A DNA stretch of 64,000 nt from positions 19,942,297 through 20,006,296 of the forward strand of contig NC_046622.1 of assembly GCF_900324465.2 (NCBI RefSeq). The letters are read 5' to 3'. Source of the stretch: Anabas testudineus. Taxonomy: Eukaryota > Chordata > Actinopteri > Anabantiformes > Anabantidae. The position numbers were made by a program, and so were the translations under genes. The notes under the pieces were generated by a model. It had not been told where the DNA came from, did not search any database, and was given only the letters and a program-made list of their open reading frames with translations. Below, one piece after another: positions 45,060-56,306 of the stretch (position 1 is the stretch's first letter; each line of letters starts with the position of its first letter).

Positions 45060-48000
45060 CTTCTTCTTCTTCTCTTTCGGCTTTTCCCATCAGGGGTCGC
45101 CACAGCGAATCATTCTTTTCCACCTCACTCTATCGTGAGCATCTTCTACCCTAACACTAGCCAACCTCATGTCCTCTGTTATAACATCCATGTATCTCCT
45201 CTTTGGCCGTCCTCTTGTCCTCCTGCCTGGCAGCTCCATCTCCAACATCCTTCTACCAATATATTCACTATCCCTCCTCTGAACATGTCCGAACCATCTC
45301 AGTCTGGCCTCTCTGACTTTGTCACTAACACAGGCAACGTGAGCCGTCCCTCTGATGTACTCGTTCCTTATTCTGTCTAACCTGGTCACTCCTAAGGAGA
45401 ACCTCAACATCTTCATCTCTGCTACCTCCATCTCAGCCTCTTGTCTCTTTCTCACTGCTACCGTCTCTAACCCATAGAGCAGAGCTGGTCTCACCACTGT
45501 CTTGTACACCTTTCCTTTGAGTCTTGCTGACACTCTTCTGTCACACAACACTCCTGACACTTTCCTCCACCCGCTCCAACCTGCCTGCACTCGTCTCTTC
45601 ACCTCTTTTCCACACTCCCCATCACACTGAACTGTTGACCCCAAGTACTTAAACTCCTGCACCTTCTTCACCTCAGCCCCCTGTAACCTAACGCTTCTAC
45701 CTTGATCCCTCTCGTTTAGACACATGTATTCTGTCTTACTACGACTGACTTTCATGCCTCTTCTTTTCAGAGCAAACCTCCACCTCTCTAGCTGTTCCTC
45801 TACCTGCTCTCTACTCTCACTGCAAATCACAATGTCATCCGCAAACATCATTGTCCAGGGAGATTCCTGTCTGACCTCATCTGTCAGCCTGTCCATCAGC
45901 ATAGCAAACAAGAAGGGACTCAAAGCTGATCCTTGGTGTAGTCCCACCTCCACCTTGAACTCCTCTGTCTGACCTACAGCACATCTCACCACCGTCATAC
46001 TTCTCTCATACATGTCCTGAACTACTCTGACGTACTTCTCTGCCACTCCCGACGACCTCATACAGTACCACAGCTCCTCCCTCGGCACCCTGTCATACGC
46101 CTTCTCTAAATCTACAAAGACACAATGCAGCTCCTTCTGACCATCTCTGTACTTTTCCATCAACATTCTCAAAGCAAAAATGGCGTCAGTGGTGCTCTTA
46201 TGGGGCATGAAACCATACTGCTGCTCACAAATCTCCACCTTCTTCCTAAGTCTGGCTTCCACTACTCTTTCCCACAGCTTCATTGTGTGGCTCATCAACT
46301 TTATTCCTCTATAGTTGCTGCAGTTCTGCGTGTCACCCTTGTTCTTAAAGATTGGAACCAGAACGCTTCTCCTCCATTCCTCAGGCATCTTCTCACTCTC
46401 TAGAATCCTATTGAACAAACTGGTTAGAAACTCCACTGCTGCCTCTCCTAAGCACTTCCACACCTCCACAGGTACGTCATCAGGACCAACAGCCTTTCCA
46501 CTCTTCATCCTTTTCAGAGCCTTCCTAACCTCATCCTTTCCAATCTCTGCTACTCCCTGCTCCACAACATCCACATCTTCCTCCCTTCTTTCCCTGTCAT
46601 TTTCCTCATTCATCAGCTCCTCAAAATACTCCTTCCATCTTTTCTGCACACTCTCCTGGGTTGTTAGCACCTTTCCATCTCTGTCCTTAATCACCCTTAC
46701 CTGTTGCACATCCTTCCCATCTCTATCTCTCTGTCTGGCTAGCCTGTACAAGTCCTTCTCTCCTTCCTTTGTGTCTAACCTGTCATATAGCTCATCATAA
46801 GCTTTCTGTTTGGCCTTTGCCACCTCCCTCTTCACTCTACGCTGCGCTTCCTTGTACTCCTGTCTACTTTCCTCAGTCCTTTCTACATCCCACGTCCCTC
46901 TAGCCAACCTCTTCCTCTGGATGCATTCCTGTACTTCCTCATTCCACCACCAAGTGTCTTTACCTTCTTTCCTCTTTCCAGATGACACCCCTAGCACCTT
47001 TCTACCTGTTTCCCTGATAACCTCTGCTGTAGTTTCCCAGTCATCTGGAAGCTCATCCTGACCACCCAGAACCTGTCTCAACTTCTGTCTGAATTCCTCA
47101 CAAGTTTCTTCATTCTTTAGCTTCCACCACTTGGTCTTCTTCTCTGACTTCCCTCTTTTCTTCTTCCTGACCTCCAGAGTCATCTTGCACACCACCATGC
47201 GGTGCTGTCTGGCTACACTCTCTCCTACCACCACTTTGCAGTCACTAACCTCTCTCAAATGACCTCGTCTACATAGGATGTAGTCCACCTGCGTACTCCT
47301 ACCTCCACTCTTATATGTCACTCTGTGTTCCTCTCTCTTCTGGAAGTAAGTGTTGACTACAGCCATTTCCATCCTCTTAGCAAAGTCCACCACCACCTGT
47401 CCTTCCAGATTCCTTTCCTTTACACCAAACCTGCCCATCACCTCCTCATCACCTCTGTTGCCCTCACCAACATGCCCATTGAAGTCTGCTCCAACAACAA
47501 CTCTCTCTCCTCTGGGGATACTCTCTATGACCTCATCAAACTCACTCCAGAATCTCTCCTTCTCTTCTAACTCACAGCCAACCTGTGGCGCATACCCACT
47601 GACTACATTCACCATCACCCCCTCAATTTCTAGCTTTAGGCTCATCACTCTGTCTGAGACTCTTTTCACCTCTAGGACATTGTTCACAAACTCCCCCTTC
47701 AGGATCACTCCTACCCCGTTTCTCTTCCTATCCACACCATGGTAGAACAGTTTGTATCCTCCTCCAATACTACGTGCCTTGCTGCCCTTCCACCTTGTCT
47801 CCTGCACACACAGTACATCTACCTTCCTTCTCTCCATCATGTCTGCCAGCTCTCTGCCTTTCCCTGTCATTGTGCCAACATTAAGAGTCCCTATTCTCAG
47901 ATCTATGCTCCTGCCTTTTCCCTTCTCTCTCTGTCCACGAACCCTTCTGCCTCCCCTCTTTCTTCGACCAACAGTAGTCAAATTCCCACCGACACCCTGT

Positions 48001-48191
48001 AGGTTAACAGCATCGGTGGCGGTCGTTGTTAACCCGGGCCTCGACCGATCCGGTATGAAAGTCTTGTGGATGATTCGCATAGTTATTTTGGCAATTTTTA
48101 CGCCGGATGCCCTTCCTGACGCAACCCTCTCTATTTATCCGGGCTTGGGACCGGCACAGAAGTAACTGGCTTGCAACCCCTGTGGCTAGAT
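45060..48191 (-). mobile_element. Full-length RTE-type LINE with perfect 19-bp target duplication
   Basis: The element is flanked by identical 19-base repeats TCATATCAATAATATGTGT at 45041-45059 and 48192-48210. On the minus strand it has a 5' leader of about 110 bases, one long open frame, a 3' untranslated region of about 30 bases and a GAA-type microsatellite tail (CTTCTTCTTCTTCT on the plus strand), the end style of RTE elements. No break was seen, so it is a young insertion in the intergenic DNA between genes 5 and 6. Confidence 0.9.
45090..48080 (-). CDS. RTE LINE polyprotein: APE endonuclease and reverse transcriptase, 996 aa
   Basis: The single intact frame starts MRIIHKTFIPDR. An apurinic-type endonuclease spans about residues 60-300, with its catalytic motifs in order: RIGTLNVGTM, CVQETRWKG, VVGADFNGHVG, QVDYILCR and ARQHRMVVC. 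A lysine/arginine-rich linker follows. Reverse transcriptase covers about 530-800: LVPIFKNKGD, NYRGIKLMSH, VFVDLEKAYDRVPR, GLHQGSALSPFLFA and the active-site MMFADDIVI. The C-terminus (RWFGHVQRR, RGRPKRRYMDVI) is typical of fish RTE-like elements. In life it would nick target DNA and copy its RNA there. The length suits a complete RTE protein, and all key residues seem present. An upstream in-frame start is possible. Confidence 0.9.
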   Translation of the reverse strand: MRIIHKTFIPDRSRPGLTTTATDAVNLQGVGGNLTTVGRRKRGGRRVRGQREKGKGRSIDLRIGTLNVGTMTGKGRELADMMERRKVDVLCVQETRWKGSKARSIGGGYKLFYHGVDRKRNGVGVILKGEFVNNVLEVKRVSDRVMSLKLEIEGVMVNVVSGYAPQVGCELEEKERFWSEFDEVIESIPRGERVVVGADFNGHVGEGNRGDEEVMGRFGVKERNLEGQVVVDFAKRMEMAVVNTYFQKREEHRVTYKSGGRSTQVDYILCRRGHLREVSDCKVVVGESVARQHRMVVCKMTLEVRKKKRGKSEKKTKWWKLKNEETCEEFRQKLRQVLGGQDELPDDWETTAEVIRETGRKVLGVSSGKRKEGKDTWWWNEEVQECIQRKRLARGTWDVERTEESRQEYKEAQRRVKREVAKAKQKAYDELYDRLDTKEGEKDLYRLARQRDRDGKDVQQVRVIKDRDGKVLTTQESVQKRWKEYFEELMNEENDRERREEDVDVVEQGVAEIGKDEVRKALKRMKSGKAVGPDDVPVEVWKCLGEAAVEFLTSLFNRILESEKMPEEWRRSVLVPIFKNKGDTQNCSNYRGIKLMSHTMKLWERVVEARLRKKVEICEQQYGFMPHKSTTDAIFALRMLMEKYRDGQKELHCVFVDLEKAYDRVPREELWYCMRSSGVAEKYVRVVQDMYERSMTVVRCAVGQTEEFKVEVGLHQGSALSPFLFAMLMDRLTDEVRQESPWTMMFADDIVICSESREQVEEQLERWRFALKRRGMKVSRSKTEYMCLNERDQGRSVRLQGAEVKKVQEFKYLGSTVQCDGECGKEVKRRVQAGWSGWRKVSGVLCDRRVSARLKGKVYKTVVRPALLYGLETVAVRKRQEAEMEVAEMKMLRFSLGVTRLDRIRNEYIRGTAHVACVSDKVREARLRWFGHVQRRDSEYIGRRMLEMELPGRRTRGRPKRRYMDVITEDMRLASVRVEDAHDRVRWKRMIRCGDP

Positions 48192-48210
48192 TCATATCAA
48201 TAATATGTGT

Positions 48211-48429
48211 AATTCAATACAAATAAATGTATAAACTTTATACATTATTGCTTAGTGTTTTCACAGCAAATGTAAATGTAGTTTCTAACATCAAATCAGA
48301 CAAAAACATCTTTTTGTGCTGGTTTCCTTCGGTCAAAGAATCACATTTAAAATCCTGTAATCACAGCACAACTCAACCAAGTTTGTTTGAAGTGGAAGTC
48401 AAGCAAACCACATACAGTACAGAGCTCAG
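48211..48429. other. Intergenic DNA after the RTE LINE
   Basis: Continuation of the locus interrupted by the LINE; no feature recognised. Confidence 0.4.
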
Positions 48430-48770
48430 AATCAGAGCTCATGAAAAGATGATAGGTGCCAGCCACCATCAGTAAAGTGTGGAGGTGGAAATGTGGTGAT
48501 CTGTGAATGCTTTGACAATGAGACGGTGGGTGGTCTGCATTGTGTCCATGTGTTCATCCTCAATCAGCATGGAGACCACCGTATACTGAAGACACCATTC
48601 CACTCATGTGGAATAACTTCATTTTGCAGCGCTACAATGACCTCAAGCATTGTCAAAGTTGTGTAAAAAGTATTTGGAGAGATGCTGGAATACTCTTTGA
48701 AATTATTTGGCCTGCTTTCATCAGATCATAAATGCACTGGTTATTTTGGTAATTGCTACAAAACCTAGGA
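48430..48770 (+). mobile_element. Tc1-like transposase remnant
   Basis: Degenerate frames recall the middle of a Tc1-like transposase (SVEVEMW for SVMVWG; FILQRYNDLKHCQSCVKSIW for the DNDPKHT region). Short and broken, with ends not seen. Confidence 0.5.
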
Positions 48771-49339
48771 GGATATCACACCTCAATATCAGCAAGAACT
48801 GATCAGTGGAATGTCAACGGGTGTTTTATTTTCAAAGAAAGTAAAGTTTGTCACGCGTGTTTGATCTGATCATTATTATGTACTCAATTTTGCTTAAAAA
48901 TAGGTAAAGGTAACGTGTTTTGTAATCCATTTATGTAAATTTTATTGAATAAAGCCAACAAAAAATAACAATTTTGCATAAGTGTTGTACATAGGTGCTA
49001 ACCACCAGCTGATTAAAAGGGCTTGGAGATGAGAGGCCACATTGTTGTATGCAGCAAGCGGGAGAACAGGAAACCCCTTTGTAGCTGTAAAGCTGCAGTG
49101 TGTTTTATCACCTATCACCATACAAGACAGAATGGTATAGACCAAACTGACCACAGAGAATGGAGTAATCAAAAAGACACTTGAAAGACCAAAACAAACA
49201 GTCACAACATTGTAAAACCTGACATAACGGTTTTCTCACCAACTTAGGTTTGGTTTTTGATTTTTCATCTCTGCATATAATGGATTTGATAAAAGTACTG
49301 TTTAATGTAGATCCTGGATTTTTTTTGTATACTTTACAT
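48771..49339. other. Intergenic DNA before gene 6
   Basis: No recognised gene or element apart from short AT-rich runs. Confidence 0.4.
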
Positions 49340-49442
49340 ACTTTATTGATCCCCTTGGGGAAATCAAATAAATATAAATATCAACACAACATATTTTAGG
49401 ACACTTGTGCTTTCACCCCCTCATTTATTTCTCTCAGACAGT
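49340..49442 (+). promoter_or_regulatory. Core promoter of V2R gene 6, abutting a repeat fragment
   Basis: AATATAAATATCAACAC at 49371-49387 is the core, TATAAATA starting 70 bases before the ATG. Directly upstream, ACTTTATTGATCCCCTTGGG (49340-49359) is the end of a repeat common in fish genomes, so older promoter sequence upstream has been replaced here. Confidence 0.6.
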
Positions 49443-52400
49443 ATGACATTCACACATAAGTGGCCAGAGCAGGGTTGGGCACTTTTACAGCTGTTGTTGG
49501 TGGCATCTTTCTCTCAGCAAGAGGAGCAGGTGTGTAGACTGAGAGGGGATCCTGAGAAACCCCAGTTGTATAAAGATGGTGACATATTACTGGGTGGAAT
49601 CTTCGCTTTCCACAGCAGCTGGAAAGAAAGGACAGATAACTACACAAGCAAACCACTGCCACTGGAATGCACCAGGTAAATTTACATTGCAATAAGCTCT
49701 TAGTATTAAATTTTATATACCTACGTGATAATTAAAATTTCAATCATTTTGACAAATAAAATATTCAATATGGTATTTCATATATTCTTACCATCAAATA
49801 CCTTTCCTATTCTTTTTTTGTTTTTTTGTTTTTCTATTACAACTTGTAATGCTAATGCAAATATTTTAAACTGTGTACACCAAGTTTGAATCTAGGAGTA
49901 TACCATCTTGCCCTGGCTATGCTTTTTGCCATTGAGGAGATTAATAACAGCACAGACCTACTACCTGGCCTCTCTCTTGGATATAAAATGTATGATACGT
50001 GTGGCTCCATAGCCAGAAGTGTGAGAGTTGCACTGGCCTTAACTAATGGTAATGAAGCTGTGTCTGTACCCTCTGAGGCTCCATGTACCAGACCTGCACA
50101 AGTGCAGGCAATTATTGGAGAAACCTCTTCTTCTCCTAGTGTAGCTATAGCTACTGTGATTGGACCCTTTCATATCCCACTGGTGGGTAAGAATATTACA
50201 TTTAAAACTGAGTTGTGAAGAATAATTATTGTATAAGTGAATTCAGCTAATAAGTAAATATATAAAGTACGTTATTGTTTTACATTTTTATCTTGGGAGG
50301 TCATCTCTTATCTTTTAGATCAGCCCTTTTGCCACCTGTGCTTGTCTCAGTGACAAAACCAAGTACCCGTCCTTCCTCAGAACAATACCTAGTGACTATT
50401 ATCAGAGCAGAGCTCTGGCTCAGTTGGTCAAGCACTTTGGTTGGACTTGGGTTGGAGCTATTAGATCCAATGATGACTATGGGAATAATGGTATGACTAC
50501 ATTTAGAGAAACTGCACAGCAGCTGGGAATCTGTCTGGAGTATTCTGTAGCTTTCTTTCGAACAGATCCACCAAACAAAATACAAAAAATAATTGAAATT
50601 ATCAAGATTTCCACTTCCAAAGTGATTGTTACTTTCCTCTCATCCTTTGATATTGATGTACTAATTTACAATTTGTCTAAGTATAACCTGACTGGGTACC
50701 AGTGGGTAGGGACTGAAGCCTGGATCTTTGATTCACAAACTGCGGAAATGGATAAAAATCACATTCTGAATGGTGCCATAGGTCTGTCCATCCCCAAAGC
50801 ACATGTCAGTGGTGTTAGAGAGTTCATATTAGATGTGAAATCTCTGAGTTTGTGGGGCAACGCAATGTTCAAAGAGTTCTGGGAGACATTATTTAACTGT
50901 AAATTCAAGCAGCCAAGCTCACCTACAGAAGATCTGAAAGAATGTACTGGACATGAAGACCTGAGTGGATTGCAACAGAGCTTTATTGATATGTCACTTA
51001 TGCCCACTGTCTATAAAGGAGTGTATGCTGTGGCCCATGCACTACATATTATGCTTGGCTGTAATGAAACATGTAACTACAAAGTGCAGCTAGATCCATT
51101 CACAGTGAGTGAATACTTAAATTCTGTTTTCAATTAATAAACGATTGCAGGATGTCTGTTAAGCTGTCAAATGAACAGGGTAACACAATGTCATAATTAA
51201 ATAAATACATATCCTTTAAGATCTTACAGCACATTAGAGTGATTGATTTCAGAACAAAGGAAGGAGATGAAGTTTACTTTAATGAGAATGGAGACCCACC
51301 AGCAAAGTATGACATTATAAACTGGCAGCCAACAGGAAATGGTGTTGTGGAATTTGTCACAGTTGGTCTTTATGATGCAGCTTTACCTGCAGACAAACAG
51401 CTGAGTCTGCAAAATAAGTCTTTAGTATGGGCCCCGAACTCAAAACAGGCAAGCTATCCCTTAATTACAGTGATTATTAATTACAGTATGATCATCAAAA
51501 TACTGCATTAAAATGACAGTCAAAATAAAAGAAATTTGTCAAGACAAGTGTTGACAAATAAATGCCTATATAATAGTCATGTTGTTTATTCAGGTTCCTG
51601 TGTCAGTTTGCAGTGAGAAATGTCCCCCAGGAACTCGCAAGGTTCTCCAGAAAGGAAAGCCTGTCTGCTGCTATGACTGTATAAGATGTGCAGAGGGAGA
51701 AATAAGCAACACTACAGGTCTAGTAATTCTTTCAGTGAACTGCAAAGCAAAGCTGTCCCTCACACAGAGACAGAATAGTTTTATACTCTTCAGAGCATCA
51801 TTACATTACAATTAAATATTTTAGATTTCACAAACAATATCTGTTACGGAATAGTCAAGCTTGTGTTGTTTCAAACTCAATATTTTGAGTGTAGTAAAAT
51901 AAAATGATGGATTTGAAGTCAAGCAAAATTCAAATAAAGAAAAATGTTATATCTAATAGGTTTGTTTTACATACATACATTTTACATACATTTCACATTT
52001 CAAAAAAGACACTGGATTCAAAATACTCAATAATACTCAGTAAAATGTATTTAAGATCTGCTTTTTTTTTTTTTTTGAATCGTCAGATTCTATCACCTGT
52101 GTGCGATGTCAGCCTGAATTCTGGTCCAATGACAGAAGAGATGCCTGTGTAAAGAAGGAAGCAGAGTTTCTATCATATGAAGAAATTATGGGAGCACTGC
52201 TCACTGCAGCATCTTTATTTGGAACATGCATGACTGCTGTTGTAGCATTCATCTTCTTCAGATACAGGAAAACTCCTATTGTCAGGGCCAACAACTCTGA
52301 ACTGAGCTTCCTGCTGCTCTTCTCCTTGACTCTGTGTTTCCTGTGTTCTCTGACCTTTATCGGCCGACCCTCTGAGTGGTCCTGCATGCTGAGACACACA

Positions 52401-52988
52401 GCATTCGGCATCACCTTTGTCCTCTGTATCTCTTGTGTTCTGGGGAAAACTATGGTGGTGTTAATGGCCTTCAGGGCTTCACTTCCAGGCAGTAATGTGA
52501 TGAAATGGTTTGGACCAACACAGCAGAGACTCAGTGTTCTGGCTTTCACCCTCATCCAGGTTGTAATATGTATCCTCTGGTTAACAATTTCTCCTCCTTT
52601 TCCATTTAAGAACTTTAAAGAAATCAAAGACAAAATCATCTTAGAATGTGCTCTGGGTTCAACTGTAGGATTTTGGGCTGTACTTGGGTACATAGGACTT
52701 CTGGCCTCTTTCTGTTTCATTCTTGCTTTTCTGGCTCGAAAACTACCTGATAACTTCAATGAGGCCAAATTTATCACCTTCAGCATGTTGATCTTCTGTG
52801 CAGTGTGGATCACGTTTATTCCAGCTTATGTCAGCTCTCCTGGGAAGTTCAGTGTTGCTGTAGAGATATTTGCTATTCTGGCCTCTAGCTTTGGACTGTT
52901 AATTTGTATTTTTATTCCAAAATGTTATCTTATCTTAATGAAACCAGATAGAAATACTAAAAAAAATATGATGGGGAAAGGCCACTAA
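49443..52988 (+). CDS. V2R/OlfC receptor gene 6, six exons, 856 aa, one GC-AG intron
   Basis: Exons: 49443-49675, 49885-50182, 50319-51104, 51221-51448, 51594-51717, 52087-52988. Exon 4 ends ACAG|GCAAGC, a GC-AG donor otherwise close to consensus. Exon 3 is nine bases shorter than in the others: MPTVYKGVY lacks three residues present as IFNN-type sequence elsewhere. ETSSSP, ATC, DYG and VGTEAW are present. Exon 2 resembles gene 4 in its second half, while exon 3 resembles gene 5. The tail ([16 protein letters not shown]) departs from the PEKN of the other copies. Start chosen at the ATG of [11 protein letters not shown] by alignment. Confidence 0.92.
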
Positions 52989-53759
52989 AGCCAGCCTAAA
53001 TTATTGACAAAACTGCATGTGAAATATGACAAAATACATATATATATATATACATATATACAGAGATATACTAATTTTATTTTAATAAGTTAACATAAAA
53101 TGTTAACACCCACATCTTTTACTTAAAGTTGTTATGTAGCTTTGCTGTAACATTTTCCACATAATTAATTGCAGAAGCATATGACAATGACAAAATTGCA
53201 ATACTATGCATCAACCTGCATATTGAAAAAAAAAGATTTTTTTTATCTCTTAGGAAAAGGAATATTTTTGCAAAATTCCTCCTAATTGCTTGTAATATCA
53301 GAAGTATGAAATAGATTGTGTCACTGTAAATAAACACTTTTCATATGTTTCATGTATCTAATTATCATCTAACTCTAAAACTGCTTATAGAAAAATTGGT
53401 CCTGTCAAGACTTTTCTCCCTTCATGCCTTAATTAAAAGATTAAAGTATCTAACATGCAAACTGCTTTTACTGATTTGCGAGTACTGACATAAAACATTC
53501 CTTTACTACTTCCATCTTAATCAAATCCATATAATATGACTGAAGTGACTTTAGCCAACAATTACACCTTGGTGTCTAAATTTACCTTCAATTGTTTTCT
53601 ACAAGTAGGACCACTCCAGAAGTACAAATACCAAACTATTTTAATTTTTACAATCTGTCTGCATCATTTACTATCTGTTCTTTTTGATGGGAATAATAGA
53701 ACATAATATTACAATATGACACCTAAAATAAAAATGAAATTACTTTCTACGCAGAAATG
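52989..53759. other. Intergenic DNA after gene 6
   Basis: AT-rich; a short TA microsatellite at 53037-53060. No gene recognised. Confidence 0.5.
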
Positions 53760-53764
53760 ACTCA

Positions 53765-54085
53765 TGAGGTAGTACAGTCATCTGGTGGATAATATAGAAA
53801 GAGTTGAGTGTCATCAGCAGAGAAGTGATAGGAAAAGCTATGTGAGTGGATGCTTGTAGTAAAAATCACTCCTGAGATAGTACAGTCATCTGGTAGAAAA
53901 GGTTGGAAGAGTTGAGTGTCATCAGCATATCAATGATAGGAAAAGTTATGTAAGTGGATGATGGAGGTAGAAATTACTCCTGAGGTAGTACAGTCATCTG
54001 GTGGAAAATATAGAAAGAGTTGAGTGACATCAGCATATCAGTGATAGGAAAAACTATGTAAGTGGATGAAGGAGCCAAGAGACAT
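53765..54085 (-). repeat. Three tandem 108-bp units covering the RT YADD segment
   Basis: Units start TGAGGTAGTACAGTCATCTG at 53765 and 53981 and TGAGATAGTACAGTCATCTG at 53873: a period of exactly 108 bases, or 36 codons. Each unit contains GAGTTGAGTG, the reverse complement of the ADDTQL/ADVTQL region of the enclosing LINE. Confidence 0.85.
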
Positions 54086-54600
54086 GTTATGGAGAAAAGG
54101 CCAAGAACAGAGCCCTATGGCACACTAGAGTTGGATAGTTGTTTACAAACCTTGGTTTTTTTGCCAAAATAGGTAGATAAGCCAATATTTAAGCCAATAG
54201 CTCTACCAGAGATGCCAAATTAAGGATCTGTTTATGTACAGTGTCAAAGTCTGCAAACAATCCAATTGAATTAAGACCAGGACTGCCCTCTCCGCAAAGA
54301 TTCCTTGACTGTCAGTAAGGCAGAATGAAACTCTAGGATGACTATTTCACTTTAAGAAGGCATTAAGAGGTAGAATATATGAGATTTGGTTGAAGACTGC
54401 TTCTTTAAATATGTTAGCCAGGAATAGAAGAGAGGAAATTCTGTAATTCTCTACATAGGAGGAGTTGAGTTGTGTTATTTTCAGACAACACAAAAAATTA
54501 GGTGAGTGATGCACTATTTGATGGAGGCAGCAGGGTGTTGCCCTCTGGTGGAGAGAACTAAGAGCTGACAACACATTGTCTGGGTATGTGACCTCATCTG
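53765..54600 (-). mobile_element. L2-type LINE reverse transcriptase fragment
   Basis: Minus-strand frames give, in order, NYRISSLLFLANIFKEAVFN (about 54420-54480), an AERAVLVLIQLD segment, a VPQGSVLGP-like turn near 54110, SFIHLHSFSYH (about 54060) and YADDTQL-type catalytic motifs. This is the L2 reverse transcriptase with several breaks. Confidence 0.7.
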
Positions 54601-55984
54601 ACCACTTAGGAAGTAAGTGAAATACAAAAATCGAGGGCCACTTTCAAATGCTTAAAATGAAAAATGTGTTTAAAAACCCAAAATCAATCAGGTAAGACAT
54701 CACCAGCATTCCACAGCAGTAGGACCAGAAAATACATTGATAGAAGAATCTTTTATTCCTCGCATGACTTTAGTAAGAAATTTCCTATTCTTTTGTATTA
54801 TTGAAGTAACATTTATGTAGATAAAATTGACCACTAAATCATTCCTTGATACCTTATTTATTCATTGGTTCACTAATGATAAAAGTTAATTGAGTCATTC
54901 TCAACTATTCTTGTAATGAAATGTAATCTGTGTCTGTCACAATACATAACTTCTATTACAGTTTTTTTCACAAAATAAGGACATCATAAAGAGTGAAAAA
55001 CAACATAAAAACCATAGATTTTTGCTAGATTGTTCTGGGAAGGCCTTTTGGTCTGTCTTAGGAAAGGCACCTGCACCATTGACTATGTACCCCTTTACAG
55101 CCTTGCACAACAGGCCCATATCTTATGAAACATATGACAAGTGACCACACACCAAAGTACAATGGGAAGGGGCCACTAAACAGGAGGTTGGGCAAGCACA
55201 CCTCGCGACCAGAATCAGCTTGTGTTCCAGATAACCTCATCTGAGAATCTTCACCAATACAGGTACTAGTAAAAAGGAAACAGGGATGACCTAAGGAAGG
55301 TAGATAGAACTTAACAAATCCCTACAACATTTGCATCAATTTACTATTTTCTGTGAGGTATAACACAGATTGATGGCCTTTTATGGACGCAGTGTGGATG
55401 GACTTTAAATTTTGTTTCTCAAAGTATTGCTCCGTGCTTTTTTATTCAGCTAGTCTTACTATCTTATATTTTCATAGTTTATCATTATTTTTTTATATTT
55501 TGTGTTTAAAAAGATGTATCCTAAAATATGGCAATCACTGCGAAAACCACATGATGTGCATGAGTAACACATTCTCTATCAGCCAGTTAGCTGAAGAGAT
55601 TTTTTACTTTGAAGTAGAAAGTCTTGAAATAGTAATGATAACCAAACACTATCAGCGTCACATAATGGAAGAATGTTAACAGCTAATTTGTTTATTTAAG
55701 CTACATTACATTGGCCAAGTAGTCACATGTTGGCAGCTTGTAGACTGGTAAGTCCTGCACCTAGTAAGTTGCAATATGTCTGTTGGTAATTTGAAATTCC
55801 GTCTGCATAAGACTTTGGCAGACAGACATAGACATGAATTGCACAAGAAAACAAAGACCAAGAACAAGGGTGAGAGCAAGGCCAAAGGTTTGGTGAAAAT
55901 GTTTTTGCATGGTCAGTTAAACATTTTGTTATTTGAATTAACCTTGTTTTATTGAACATGGGGAGAAAGGTTAAAGTGACGTAG
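54601..55984. other. Intergenic DNA
   Basis: No gene or known element recognised. The part at about 54940-55260 is less AT-rich and could be an old repeat. Confidence 0.45.
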
Positions 55985-56306
55985 CACTATTTCAACCTCT
56001 CCCCTCTGGCAAGAGACTCCGGTCCATCAGGACCAGGACCTCATGCCACAATAACAGTTTCTTCCCTGCTGCTGTCAGCCTGCTGAACAGTTCCCCAATT
56101 CCCCCCAGATAACCTCTGCACAAATCCCCCCCTCCCAACCGACTGTGAATATGCGTATTTACGTTTGTTTGTTTGTTTTTCCAGCTATTCTATCCTATGT
56201 CTGCACCTAACATCAGGACAAATTCCTAGTGCTGTAAAATGCCCTTTATCGCATCTGGCAATAAAATGTTTCTGATTCTGATTCTGATTCTGATTCTGAT
56301 TCTGAA
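55985..56306 (+). mobile_element. LINE 3' end with TGATTC-type tail
   Basis: The translated start (RLPSGKRLRSIRTRTSCHNN-like) is the C-terminal end of a fish LINE polyprotein. It is followed by an untranslated region, AATAAAATG and a tail of about six TGATTC repeats (56272-56306), a known type of LINE 3' tail. Strongly 5'-truncated. Confidence 0.65.

Noticed and set aside
45724-48165. Several plus-strand open frames rich in Ser, Leu and Pro
   Set aside because: They are shadows opposite the RTE LINE frame.
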